Source: a virus. From it: a DNA stretch of 21,234 bases. The stretch covers positions 1 through 21,234 of the IMG/VR virus record IMGVR_UViG_3300038851_000016; one strand, 5' to 3'. Position 1 is the stretch's first letter. Every line of letters starts with the position of its first letter. Made by a program: the position numbers and the translations under genes. Positions 1-6,416 of this stretch are shown here, piece by piece. Under the pieces are notes generated by a model. It searched no databases. It had not been told where the DNA came from and saw only the letters and a list, made by a program, of their open reading frames with translations.

Positions 1-481
1 CGTCTAAACTATCCACCCAACCTAATCTCCATAACATCCTAAACACGTGTGTGTCCACTGCTATGTGTGGTTCACCAAATACGAATCTCATCACTATGTC
101 TGAACTTTTTCTACCAACTCCGGGCAGTGTCATTAATTCTTTCTGTGTACTAGGGACCTGCCCGTTGAACTTCTCTAACAACATTTTACTTGTGGCAAGA
201 ATGTTTTTGCTTTTTGCATTGAACAATCCTGCAGGTTTGATTGCTTCTATTATATCGTCCTGTGACAGTTTTATCATCTCCTCGGGCGTGTCAGCTAAAG
301 CAAACAGTTGCCTACAAGCAACCGCAGTCCTTTTATCTTGACTTTGTGCAGACAGCATTACGCCAATTAAACTGGTATATGCTTTCGAATATATTTTTGC
401 TTTTGGTTTTCTGTTTGAGTAGTGTGGATATAGAGAACTTAACTTCTCGTATATGTAATCGATGTCATTACTGTTCTTCAT
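1..481 (-). CDS. nth: Endonuclease III-like DNA glycosylase/AP lyase (3' part outside window)
   Basis: Base-excision repair enzyme that removes oxidised pyrimidines and nicks abasic sites. The frame opens at ATG 481 and stays open for 160 codons to the window edge. Residues 43-48 read LSAQSQ, matching the LLSAQ helix of Nth. The helix-hairpin-helix LPGVGRK is at 119-125 with the expected catalytic Lys125, and AVDTH at 141-145 supplies the catalytic Asp143. Alignment to E. coli Nth from memory runs without gaps over most of this part. The C-terminal [4Fe-4S] cysteines would lie outside the window, so their presence is unknown. The start overlaps the end of the gp41 gene by 14 nt, so the two are probably translationally coupled and share the promoter in front of the primase gene. 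No strong ribosome binding site is visible. MutY-type activity is less likely because the K/D pair fits Nth. Confidence 0.9.
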   Translation of the reverse strand, partial: MKNSNDIDYIYEKLSSLYPHYSNRKPKAKIYSKAYTSLIGVMLSAQSQDKRTAVACRQLFALADTPEEMIKLSQDDIIEAIKPAGLFNAKSKNILATSKMLLEKFNGQVPSTQKELMTLPGVGRKSSDIVMRFVFGEPHIAVDTHVFRMLWRLGWVDSLD

Positions 482-1910
482 CTGAGTGCAGTTCGTTTAG
501 AAGTTGTCTCAGTTTGCCACCTTCCACGTTGGCCTTTACTTTGCCTATCGTGTCACCCTTACGAGGATCCGGCACTTTTGGTTGTGCATCCGTTGGCGTT
601 CCGTCTGCTGTTGAAACTTTAGATGTTTGTTTCAATGAGTCATATATTGTGCTTCTCTGTTTGTCAAACTGTTTGTATTCCGGATCATCTGCTAGGTCTC
701 TGATTCTTAAGCTATCAACGTCAAACTCCAAGTCTACTTTTTGCCCAACACCGCTAGATGATCTAGTCTTCATGAATTGTATTTGATACCTGCCACGTTC
801 TTTCATAGCCCTGCTTGTGAATATACCTATCACGTTGTCTGCTGTCTGTATCTTTGAAAGTCCACCTGATATGTGAGAGTGATCAAACTCTATCTCTTCG
901 ACACTGGCTCTGTTTAACTGTGATGCTGTTGCCAGTATGCATTGTTTCTCAACAACCAAGTTTCTAAGTTCTTCCGATACATACTTGTCTTTTATAAACA
1001 AGTCTGCCGGACTTATTCTTTTGCTCTTTGGCATCATTAAATCCAAGTAATCTATCAATATGCAATCAATTTTTTTCTTGTTTTTTAATTCTAATTCTTT
1101 AAGATAGGTTCTTATATCTAACACAGTGCTACCACTTGGCAAGTATTTGATCTGTAAGTTTCCTGATTTCTTTGCCATCATCTTGACCTTCATTTCAACA
1201 TTTTCTATTTCAGGAAATACTTTACGTGTTGGAATGTTAGTCATCATAGCATCTAATCTCATAGCAGTGAGCTGTTCGCTTAATTCAAAAGATATGTAAC
1301 AAACGTTCAGACCAGCAGTGGCCCAGTTTACTGCAAGATTCTGTAAGAACAAACTCTTACCTGCGCCTGATCCACCTGCAAAGATGTTTAGTTCTCCTCG
1401 GTTGAATCCACCGAATAGTTTCTTGTCAATGTTCTGCCAGCCAGTGCTGACCTGCCCGTTGTTTGCCTTGAGTGCCTCTAGTCTTCCTTTAGGATCCTCA
1501 AAGTAGTCTGTACCAAGATCACGTGTTAGTCCCACATTGACTGCGTCCTTGACCATGTCTTCTACTGGAGCATAGTCACCCTTCTCCAGCAAGTCTGCTG
1601 ATTGAAGTATTGCATGTTCTAGTGCCTTGTGTCTTGAAAAAGTTTCAAATTCATCTAACAGCCAATTGAAGTGGCTCGGATCTAAGTCTTTTGCCGATTT
1701 TAATTTAATATCATGTTTGGCATTAACCTGTTCCACGTCCGGCATCACTTTGTACTCGTCCATGTAGTCCTTAACAAATTTTGCGATTGGTTGTAGTTTA
1801 CGATCAAACGATTCCGGTTTGAATATATTCTGTGCTCTTGCAAACGATTCGGCATCTGCCAAAAGCATCTCTATATAAAGTTTTTGTACATCAAATGTGT
1901 ATTCAGCCAT
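468..1910 (-). CDS. 41: Replicative DNA helicase, T4 gp41-like (DnaB family)
   Basis: Hexameric 5'-3' helicase that unwinds the phage replication fork and partners the primase. At 480 aa it is close to T4 gp41. The N-terminal domain (about 1-150) is helical. The RecA-like core follows, with Walker A GGSGAGKS at 179-186, Walker B ending in DYLD at 287-290, the sensor-like motif TASQLNR at 328-334 and KTRSSSGVG at 381-389, which should carry the arginine finger. The last 60 or so residues are charged and low in complexity, probably a flexible tail. The start overlaps the end of the primase gene by 8 nt, and the end overlaps the nth start by 14 nt, making a three-gene unit. The family is clear; the T4 gp41 name rests on the adjoining gp61-type primase. 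Confidence 0.93.
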   Translation of the reverse strand: MAEYTFDVQKLYIEMLLADAESFARAQNIFKPESFDRKLQPIAKFVKDYMDEYKVMPDVEQVNAKHDIKLKSAKDLDPSHFNWLLDEFETFSRHKALEHAILQSADLLEKGDYAPVEDMVKDAVNVGLTRDLGTDYFEDPKGRLEALKANNGQVSTGWQNIDKKLFGGFNRGELNIFAGGSGAGKSLFLQNLAVNWATAGLNVCYISFELSEQLTAMRLDAMMTNIPTRKVFPEIENVEMKVKMMAKKSGNLQIKYLPSGSTVLDIRTYLKELELKNKKKIDCILIDYLDLMMPKSKRISPADLFIKDKYVSEELRNLVVEKQCILATASQLNRASVEEIEFDHSHISGGLSKIQTADNVIGIFTSRAMKERGRYQIQFMKTRSSSGVGQKVDLEFDVDSLRIRDLADDPEYKQFDKQRSTIYDSLKQTSKVSTADGTPTDAQPKVPDPRKGDTIGKVKANVEGGKLRQLLNELHSDEEQ

Positions 1911-2916
1911 ACATCTTTCTCTTTAGATCAATTTTTAGTTTACTTGACTCCGTTGTTTTCAGTATTGATTGTATAGTAAACAGCCTACCATATTTTAACA
2001 CAGCATCCGCCACATCGCCAACCGTTTTATCCCATTCTGGAAAAGCAACACTCCATCCAAATTCTATCGCTTGGTTAATAAGTTTCTCTCCTGGTGCATC
2101 TCTGTCTGGCACAACAATTACCTGTCTGCCCAAAGCATCTATCAACTCTCTTTGTGTATCATTTATCTCTGAACCAAGTATGCTCACACCAGAAACGGTA
2201 ATTGCATCAAAAGGTCCTTCTGTTACAATAACAAATTTTCTTGTCCAATCCTGTGCATCCATATTAAACACGTATCCTGGCTGTACATCTGTGTAGTATT
2301 TTACTTTGTCTGATTGCTCGAACATTCTTCCTGTGAATCCAACAATATCCCCTCGCCAATAGAATGGAATCAATAATCTTTTGTCGATGTCCCAGTGTGT
2401 GTCAGATGAATACATGAAGTCATACCAGTCTGCGCCGATACCCCTTCCTGATAGATAGTTTAACAGATTATCAATTTTAAGTTGTTGATCTTTTTGCATT
2501 GTTCCTACTGTGTATTCTTCTAGCCATTTGTCTAGCGTCCTTGTGTGCTTTGGCAGTGTTTTTTTCTTGAATGTAACAAATTTTTTCTTTTCGTATTTAG
2601 AATCACTTTCTTCTTCACGCATGGCCTCTATTGCCAATTTACGTATTGTGTCGTCTGGTATGCCAATGTAACCCATGAACTGTCTCATCTTGTAAGTTAG
2701 TTTCCGTCCAATTACATAACTTGCTTTGAATCCACAGTTGAAACAGTGATAACTTACTGTGCCGTCAGCACTGGTCATTATACCTCCGCGTTTTTTCTTG
2801 TCTTGGGTCTCTCCGTTGTGAACACAACAAGGAGCATTAAAGGCTATCCATCCGCTGGGTGTTTTTTTCCTACCCACAGGCAGGCTCGTCAGAATTGTAT
2901 TCTGGATCAGGTTCAT
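1903..2916 (-). CDS. 61: DNA primase, T4 gp61-like
   Basis: Makes RNA primers for lagging-strand synthesis and works in a primosome with the gp41 helicase encoded next to it. At 337 aa it matches T4 gp61 (about 342). An N-terminal zinc-binding domain has Cys30/Cys31, His33, Cys58 and Cys61 as likely ligands. A TOPRIM catalytic domain follows, with TEGPFDAI at 232-239 (Glu233) and the metal-binding DRD at 271-273. The ATG at 2916 begins only 7 nt after a good -10 box, so the transcript may start at or next to the start codon; I see no Shine-Dalgarno sequence. The promoter sits inside the 3' end of the structural gene upstream. Identity is secure at family level. Confidence 0.93.
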   Translation of the reverse strand: MNLIQNTILTSLPVGRKKTPSGWIAFNAPCCVHNGETQDKKKRGGIMTSADGTVSYHCFNCGFKASYVIGRKLTYKMRQFMGYIGIPDDTIRKLAIEAMREEESDSKYEKKKFVTFKKKTLPKHTRTLDKWLEEYTVGTMQKDQQLKIDNLLNYLSGRGIGADWYDFMYSSDTHWDIDKRLLIPFYWRGDIVGFTGRMFEQSDKVKYYTDVQPGYVFNMDAQDWTRKFVIVTEGPFDAITVSGVSILGSEINDTQRELIDALGRQVIVVPDRDAPGEKLINQAIEFGWSVAFPEWDKTVGDVADAVLKYGRLFTIQSILKTTESSKLKIDLKRKMYG

Positions 2917-2923
2917 AAACTAT

Positions 2924-2952
2924 ATTTTACTGTCTATATAGGATTTTGTCAA
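2924..2952 (-). promoter_or_regulatory. Sigma70-type promoter for gp61-gp41-nth
   Basis: Read on the minus strand: -35 TTGACA (2952-2947), a 17-nt spacer, and -10 TAAAAT (2929-2924). That is a full consensus -35 and a five-of-six -10 at ideal spacing. Transcription would start near 2917, essentially at the primase ATG at 2916. It overlaps the last codons of the structural gene at 2927-3739. Confidence 0.7.
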
Positions 2953-3739
2953 CTATACCAGTGTTGTCGGGATCATTATCCCAGGTAAATCTAATATTTT
3001 GGTATACGCCGAAGAAGTTGAACATGGTAACAGTGCTAGAACTTGAAAAAGTATTTGTGGCACTTGCCGCACCATCCATGGTAATATCAAAAAAGTCATC
3101 AGCCGATGTAGGACTTGTTGCCATCGTGCCCTGTACCTTAAGTGAACCGGTGAAGTCTTTTGTATAAACTGCTATTGTGTGTAATGCTTTGTTATTGTTA
3201 ATGCCTGGCCTTGCATCTACTGTGCTTGAGACCCTCTCCAATGATTTAGCATCAGTTGTTGCTGTGAATCCTGTTATCGAAGTGCTTGGCACGAAATCTG
3301 GATAAGCACCATCGAGAAGTTCGATTGTGCCAGCGGCCGCGTAGCCGGTGTCTGCGTATGTGACCTCTCTACTGCCGTCAGATTTAACTTCACGCACTGC
3401 AAAGTTGTAGAATCCTGAGTCAAGTGGTAATAGATCACCTTCTGTGATGGTAGTACTAGCGTCACCTCTTGTGCTTACAGTTGATCCATCATCTAGTATG
3501 GTTAGAGTCTTGGTGATAACGGACTTTTTGGATGTGGTATCAATCACATTCAGCTCGTATGTCTTTGATGTAATATCTTGAGCTTTTTGATCCTCGTTCT
3601 TGAACGTGAACGTTATTGGGTTCGATACGCCCCTATGGAGTGTTAAACGTCTATCGTACACCTGTGAATTTCTCCCGTGATAACCACTTATAAAGGCGAT
3701 TACCAAGTTGTCTATTAAATACCTTGATACTGTTTGCAT
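2927..3739 (-). CDS. Putative virion structural protein with BppU-like N-terminal domain
   Basis: 270 aa, rich in Ser, Thr, Asp and beta-forming residues, with no membrane segment or enzyme motif. Residues about 28-66 contain RLTLHRGVSNPITFTFKN followed by a beta-rich stretch. This resembles the N-terminal Ig-like domain of phage baseplate upper proteins (BppU type) and of structural proteins I recall from marine T4-like phages. The C-terminal half is a second beta-rich region. A perfect T4 late promoter lies just upstream, which supports a late virion role such as neck, baseplate or fibre attachment. It stands alone among replication genes, 10 nt from gp61. The opening residues MQTVSRYL also occur in related marine phage proteins as I remember them. 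Exact position in the virion is not determined. Confidence 0.65.
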   Translation of the reverse strand: MQTVSRYLIDNLVIAFISGYHGRNSQVYDRRLTLHRGVSNPITFTFKNEDQKAQDITSKTYELNVIDTTSKKSVITKTLTILDDGSTVSTRGDASTTITEGDLLPLDSGFYNFAVREVKSDGSREVTYADTGYAAAGTIELLDGAYPDFVPSTSITGFTATTDAKSLERVSSTVDARPGINNNKALHTIAVYTKDFTGSLKVQGTMATSPTSADDFFDITMDGAASATNTFSSSSTVTMFNFFGVYQNIRFTWDNDPDNTGIVDKILYRQ

Positions 3740-3751
3740 AGTACATATTTA
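3724..3751 (+). promoter_or_regulatory. Possible early promoter for the gene at 3772
   Basis: Plus strand TTGATA (3724-3729), 16-nt spacer, TATTTA (3746-3751). The match is moderate. It would start transcription near 3758, about 14 nt before the ATG at 3772, and would cross the divergent late promoter. Confidence 0.3.
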
Positions 3752-3755
3752 ACAG

Positions 3756-3763
3756 TATTTATA
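3756..3763 (-). promoter_or_regulatory. T4-type late promoter TATAAATA
   Basis: Minus-strand TATAAATA (3763-3756) matches the late promoter element recognised by gp55-type sigma factors. Its 3' end is 16 nt from the ATG at 3739, which gives a leader of about 10 nt with no Shine-Dalgarno sequence. It is the only perfect intergenic copy I found. Confidence 0.75.
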
Positions 3764-3771
3764 GATAGAGC

Positions 3772-4146
3772 ATGAACGAAATTTTTAACACACTGAGGGA
3801 CAAATTTCCCTTTTTGAGCCTTATACGAAAGGGAGACCTTGAATATGTAGGCATAGTACAAAACGAAGACGCAAATGTTATAAGTTTCTATGATTACGGA
3901 AGATTGTATTCTCCACAGGACAAGATGAAATTTTTAAAATTTGGAGAAACTTGGTGGCACGAGTCCAACAGGAAAATACCTATCAACATATTTCTAAAAG
4001 GTGATTTCCGTTACTTTCGTACAACACTAGTTACATTAAACTCTAAGGATATCGAGATAGTACATGGACCAACTGTTAGGCTTTCTGATATATCGAAGAA
4101 AAGGGTAAAGAGACGTACTATCCAATTAGTTAGAAAACCTGTCTAG
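3772..4146 (+). CDS. Conserved hypothetical protein of marine T4-like phages
   Basis: 124 aa with no catalytic motif or membrane segment that I recognise. It is a mixed alpha/beta sequence: FPFLSLIRKG near residue 13, YVGIVQNED at 25-33, a central WWHESNRKIPINIF, and a very basic C-terminus (KKRVKRRTIQLVRKP). The basic tail could contact nucleic acid, but that is a guess. I recall similar proteins in T4-like cyanophage genomes annotated only as hypothetical. It is the only plus-strand gene in this part of the window, divergent from the structural gene. Its stop overlaps by 4 nt, tail to tail, with the 47-aa gene on the other strand. Confidence 0.7.
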   Translation: MNEIFNTLRDKFPFLSLIRKGDLEYVGIVQNEDANVISFYDYGRLYSPQDKMKFLKFGETWWHESNRKIPINIFLKGDFRYFRTTLVTLNSKDIEIVHGPTVRLSDISKKRVKRRTIQLVRKPV

Positions 4147-4286
4147 TCTTCTTGCTTCTCAATATATTTTTTGTAATATATCGTTAAAGGATTATTTGGC
4201 TGATAGCCTAATAGTTCCTTTTGTGATGAAGTGGATTTTTTGGAGCGTCTTTTTGTTATTCTTCTTTTACTTTTTTGATGTTGCAT
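4143..4286 (-). CDS. Small basic protein, 47 aa, unknown function
   Basis: ATG 4286 to TAG 4143. The N-terminal half is extremely basic (MQHQKSKRRITKRRSKK). The second half reads as an ordinary protein, with KELLGYQPNNPLTIYYKKY near residues 24-41. The start lies 20 nt inside the end of the DnaE-like gene, the same overlap seen at three other junctions of this operon, and it fills a gap that would otherwise be 120 nt long. I see no strong ribosome binding site, so translation would rely on coupling. Composition suggests nucleic-acid binding. Confidence is limited because of its size. Confidence 0.5.
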   Translation of the reverse strand: MQHQKSKRRITKRRSKKSTSSQKELLGYQPNNPLTIYYKKYIEKQED

Positions 4287-4857
4287 CAAAACTATATTTA
4301 GCTCTGCTGATCAAATTCATCTGTACTACAATCGCCTGAGCGTATGCAACTGCGTGTGACTTCTTGAAGAAATAACTGCCATCGGCTGGCTTTACCCAAA
4401 CCTCTTTCATTATATTGGTCCAATCCTTTTGCATGAGATATCTCTTGGCAGGACGTATGATAGCCAATACAGCCGCAAGTTGTTCTATTGTTTTTGGTTG
4501 TAACTTAGACACTATGCTGTAATGACCATTAAGGTGGAAAAGGTTCTCAACCACTTTTGGATCTTTCAACATATCCCAATCCGGTTCCTGTATCATTAGT
4601 TCGACAAGTTCTTGTTCGGATTTTACGTCTTTGTATATGTTTACATTAAGGCAGTCTATCTTGAAGTATCCTCTATCTTCTGCTTTCTTGTAATCCAACG
4701 TAGCGTGTCCTGTGACAGGATGTTCTGGCACTGCATGGAAGTAGACTCCTGTCTTGTGTTTCTCTGTCTTGTCTTCCTTGATTATAGAAGCAGGTGTGTG
4801 CTTAAATAATTTTAGTGTGCCGTCTCTATCAAAAAAATCTATGTCTACGTCAGGCAT
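4267..4857 (-). CDS. Miniature DNA polymerase III alpha (DnaE)-like protein
   Basis: 196 aa that read like fragments of the DnaE catalytic core joined together. MPDVDIDF at 1-8 corresponds to the PDxDxDF palm motif that carries two catalytic aspartates in DnaE. GYFKIDCLN at 63-71 resembles the later 'KfDfLGL' segment. The stretch SKLQPKTIEQLAAVLAIIRP (117-136) resembles 'lkPtsfediva..alyRPGP', and FFKKSHAVAYA at 163-173 matches 'FnKSHaaaYa'. DnaE proteins are about 1,100 aa, so the PHP domain, most of the fingers and the tau- and clamp-binding parts are missing. It starts in a TAATG overlap with the gene before it. Independent polymerase activity is doubtful; a role in clamp or fork binding is possible. 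I believe related short proteins occur in T4-like cyanophages. Confidence 0.65.
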   Translation of the reverse strand: MPDVDIDFFDRDGTLKLFKHTPASIIKEDKTEKHKTGVYFHAVPEHPVTGHATLDYKKAEDRGYFKIDCLNVNIYKDVKSEQELVELMIQEPDWDMLKDPKVVENLFHLNGHYSIVSKLQPKTIEQLAAVLAIIRPAKRYLMQKDWTNIMKEVWVKPADGSYFFKKSHAVAYAQAIVVQMNLISRAKYSFDATSKK

Positions 4858-5090
4858 TAGTGTATGCTTCCTTTGTCTTTCTCGTTATATTTTATAAACT
4901 CTTCTTTTGCTCCAGGTTGCAATAAATCTATCACATCCAGTAATGCTCTGTACCCTGCACTGTTTAACATGTCTCTGTCCATCTTTGGTACCATAATTTT
5001 CCTAATGTCTCCATCACTGGTTATTATGACACAACAGTCCCCATCTTGGAAATCTAATTCATTCGAATGCTCTACATCTATCTTACCCAA
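4857..5090 (-). CDS. Conserved hypothetical protein, 77 aa, TTG start
   Basis: Small acidic protein (GKIDVEHSNELDFQDGDCC at the start, then a beta-rich segment and a helical C-terminus). I recognise no domain. I place the start at TTG 5090 because a strong Shine-Dalgarno sequence, AAAGGAGG (5104-5097), lies 6 nt upstream, whereas the open frame upstream of it (to 5126) has no usable signal and lies inside the preceding gene. The start overlaps the end of the zinc-finger gene by 8 nt and the stop overlaps the DnaE-like start as TAATG, so all three should be co-translated. Residues near 20-31 (CCVIITSDGDIR) look like a beta-hairpin. Function unknown; a replication-accessory role is suggested only by position. 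Confidence 0.65.
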   Translation of the reverse strand: MGKIDVEHSNELDFQDGDCCVIITSDGDIRKIMVPKMDRDMLNSAGYRALLDVIDLLQPGAKEEFIKYNEKDKGSIH

Positions 5091-5769
5091 TTTTAGCCTC
5101 CTTTGCTGTGTCCTGCACCAACACATGGTCTGCTGGATAACTTCTAAACTTATTTGCCCAATATTCCGGATTTATAAATCTTTGCGTCATTTGTAATTGT
5201 TCGTCGCTAAAAGATTTTAGCATCTTTTTACCTGCGTTGCAACCTAGTAACAACCATGGACTTATTTTGCCCTGTTGTATGTGTTGCACTGCTCTGTTTG
5301 TATTGACTAGTCGGAAATAGTCCGACCATTGTGCATTCTGTTCCACTGCCCAGTCCATCATTGTTGTAATCGTTCTTTGCAAGGCCGCCTCCACTGGTTC
5401 TCTTTTAATTGCATCTATAAGATATGCTTCATAAAGATCATCCCTTGCCCAATGATCCAATTTGATCTTGGAGTGCAACACGTAGTCAATATATCTTTCT
5501 GGATATAGTGGGTTGATGTGCATAATGTACCTTCCAAATTTCACAAATGCGTTGTAGTATGCACTCTTGACAAATTCGTCATATGTTTTTGGCTTTGTGT
5601 TTTTTTGATGTATCTGATAGAAACGCTGGAAAACCATGAATGCATTGACTACCCATTTCTCGTCTTTTTGTAAGTATCGTCTCTTAGGCTCACACATATG
5701 AACTTGTAAAGTTCTTTCTCTAGTGAATTCCTTACCACAATAAGGACATTTAAATTTTGTCGATGCCAT
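5083..5769 (-). CDS. Zinc-finger protein of unknown function, in replication operon
   Basis: 228 aa. The N-terminus holds a C2HC zinc finger: Cys8-x2-Cys11, His24 and Cys26 (KCPYCGKEF, then VHMCEPKRRY). The rest is mostly helical with many aromatic and basic residues, including AYYNAFVKFGRYIM near 71-84. I do not recognise a catalytic motif. I recall homologues in T4-like cyanophages annotated as hypothetical. Its size resembles T4 gp59, the helicase loader (217 aa), and the operon lacks an obvious gp59, but gp59 has no zinc finger, so I do not propose that name. The start overlaps the gp62-like gene by 20 nt and the end overlaps the TTG-started gene by 8 nt. DNA binding near the fork is an inference from finger and context. 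Confidence 0.75.
   Translation of the reverse strand: MASTKFKCPYCGKEFTRERTLQVHMCEPKRRYLQKDEKWVVNAFMVFQRFYQIHQKNTKPKTYDEFVKSAYYNAFVKFGRYIMHINPLYPERYIDYVLHSKIKLDHWARDDLYEAYLIDAIKREPVEAALQRTITTMMDWAVEQNAQWSDYFRLVNTNRAVQHIQQGKISPWLLLGCNAGKKMLKSFSDEQLQMTQRFINPEYWANKFRSYPADHVLVQDTAKEAKIG
5097..5104 (-). promoter_or_regulatory. Strong Shine-Dalgarno sequence deciding a TTG start
   Basis: Minus-strand AAAGGAGG, 6 nt before TTG 5090. It lies within the last codons of the zinc-finger gene and is the best ribosome binding site I found in the window. Confidence 0.75.
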
Positions 5770-6211
5770 GTGCTTCTATTAAGTCCTCTAATTCTCGATC
5801 GGTTATAATTTTATCTAGTATTTCGAGATCTGCTTCTTTCCATGTTGGATAAATTTTTTGTAGTTGCTTCAAACTTTTATTTGGCACACGTTTCATTGGT
5901 TTGATCCATGGATGGAACTGTTGTGTTTCCGCACCACACATGGCAGTCAGTATCCAACATAACTTCTTGTGCTTTGAGCTGAGAGTAAACAAATGTTTGT
6001 TGACACACTCGTTGACCATCTCTACATAGTGTTCCACGTAGAAAGGGTCTTTTGATGATACGCTCGAAACATATCTCATCAGCATGTAAGGTGAATACAA
6101 TGACCTCTCGTGGTCATCGATCCTGTCAAAGTAGTCTTTGTTTCTAAAGTCTACTGCTTTTAATCCGTTACGTAGTTCAAAGAACTTTCTTTTACTTTTT
6201 TCTGCTGGCAT
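5750..6211 (-). CDS. 62: Probable clamp-loader small subunit, T4 gp62-like
   Basis: 153 aa, mainly helical. The segment SLYSPYMLMRYVSSVSS at 37-53 and the following VEHYVEMVNECVNK resemble the conserved part of phage clamp-loader A subunits ('YsPfmvnr.ls...Ya.emN'), followed by a conserved Cys/Trp helix. In T4, gp62 and four copies of gp44 load the gp45 clamp. No ATPase motif is expected in gp62 and none is present. Its usual partner gp44 is not in this window, so the identification rests on a short motif, length and the replication setting. The start overlaps the 76-aa gene by 20 nt and the end overlaps the zinc-finger gene by 20 nt. Confidence 0.6.
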   Translation of the reverse strand: MPAEKSKRKFFELRNGLKAVDFRNKDYFDRIDDHERSLYSPYMLMRYVSSVSSKDPFYVEHYVEMVNECVNKHLFTLSSKHKKLCWILTAMCGAETQQFHPWIKPMKRVPNKSLKQLQKIYPTWKEADLEILDKIITDRELEDLIEAHGIDKI

Positions 6212-6416
6212 ATTTTAGTCCAAACATTGTGCATTCTTTTGCATTTATAAATGTTAATTTTAGTTTATTATGCATATGTGTCATACCTGTAATTTTGAAA
6301 TTATTTTTTTTAAGCCAAGCAAAGAAATCTCTGACCCAACGCTCGTCCATCCATACTGCTTTTCTTTGCACCATCATGACAGGAGCGTCTATCTTAATGC
6401 TTTTTTTACCAGACAT
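6192..6416 (-). CDS. Small conserved hypothetical protein, about 74 aa
   Basis: Basic, compact alpha/beta protein. It has a beta segment (SIKIDAPVMMV), a helix with WVRDFFAWLKKNNF near residues 26-39, and a beta segment KLKLTFINA. I recognise no family. Two in-frame starts exist, ATG 6422 and ATG 6416. I choose 6416 because AGGTGG ends 9 nt before it, against 3 nt for 6422, but the choice is not secure. The start lies inside the end of the 167-aa gene, and the stop overlaps the gp62-like start by 20 nt. Position in the operon is the only clue to function. Confidence 0.65.
   Translation of the reverse strand: MSGKKSIKIDAPVMMVQRKAVWMDERWVRDFFAWLKKNNFKITGMTHMHNKLKLTFINAKECTMFGLKYASRKK

Noticed and set aside
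51-341. Plus-strand open frame over the nth gene
   Set aside because: It lies opposite the endonuclease III frame, which has strong family motifs, and shows only hydrophobic shadow composition.
241-786. Plus-strand open frame of 181 codons
   Set aside because: It is the antisense of nth and the gp41 tail, Ser- and Cys-rich, with no ribosome binding site or recognisable motif.
1832-2296. Plus-strand open frame of 154 codons
   Set aside because: It is the shadow of gp61 and the gp41 start, both of which are certain.
4147-4266. Possible terminator between the convergent genes
   Set aside because: I found T-runs but no stable GC-rich hairpin before them, and the stretch is better explained by the 47-aa gene.
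5167-5176. TTTATAAAT, a late-promoter-like element
   Set aside because: It falls within the coding part of the zinc-finger gene, matches only seven of eight positions, and no gene start follows at a suitable distance.
4864-5196. Plus-strand open frame opposite the TTG-started gene
   Set aside because: It overlaps three coding frames and shows hydrophobic antisense composition; the minus-strand gene has a strong ribosome binding site.
6242-6253. CATTTATAAATG palindrome, resembling TATAAATA on both strands
   Set aside because: It is inside the 74-aa gene, imperfect (G at the last position), and explained by the codons; a late promoter for a clamp-loader gene is unlikely.
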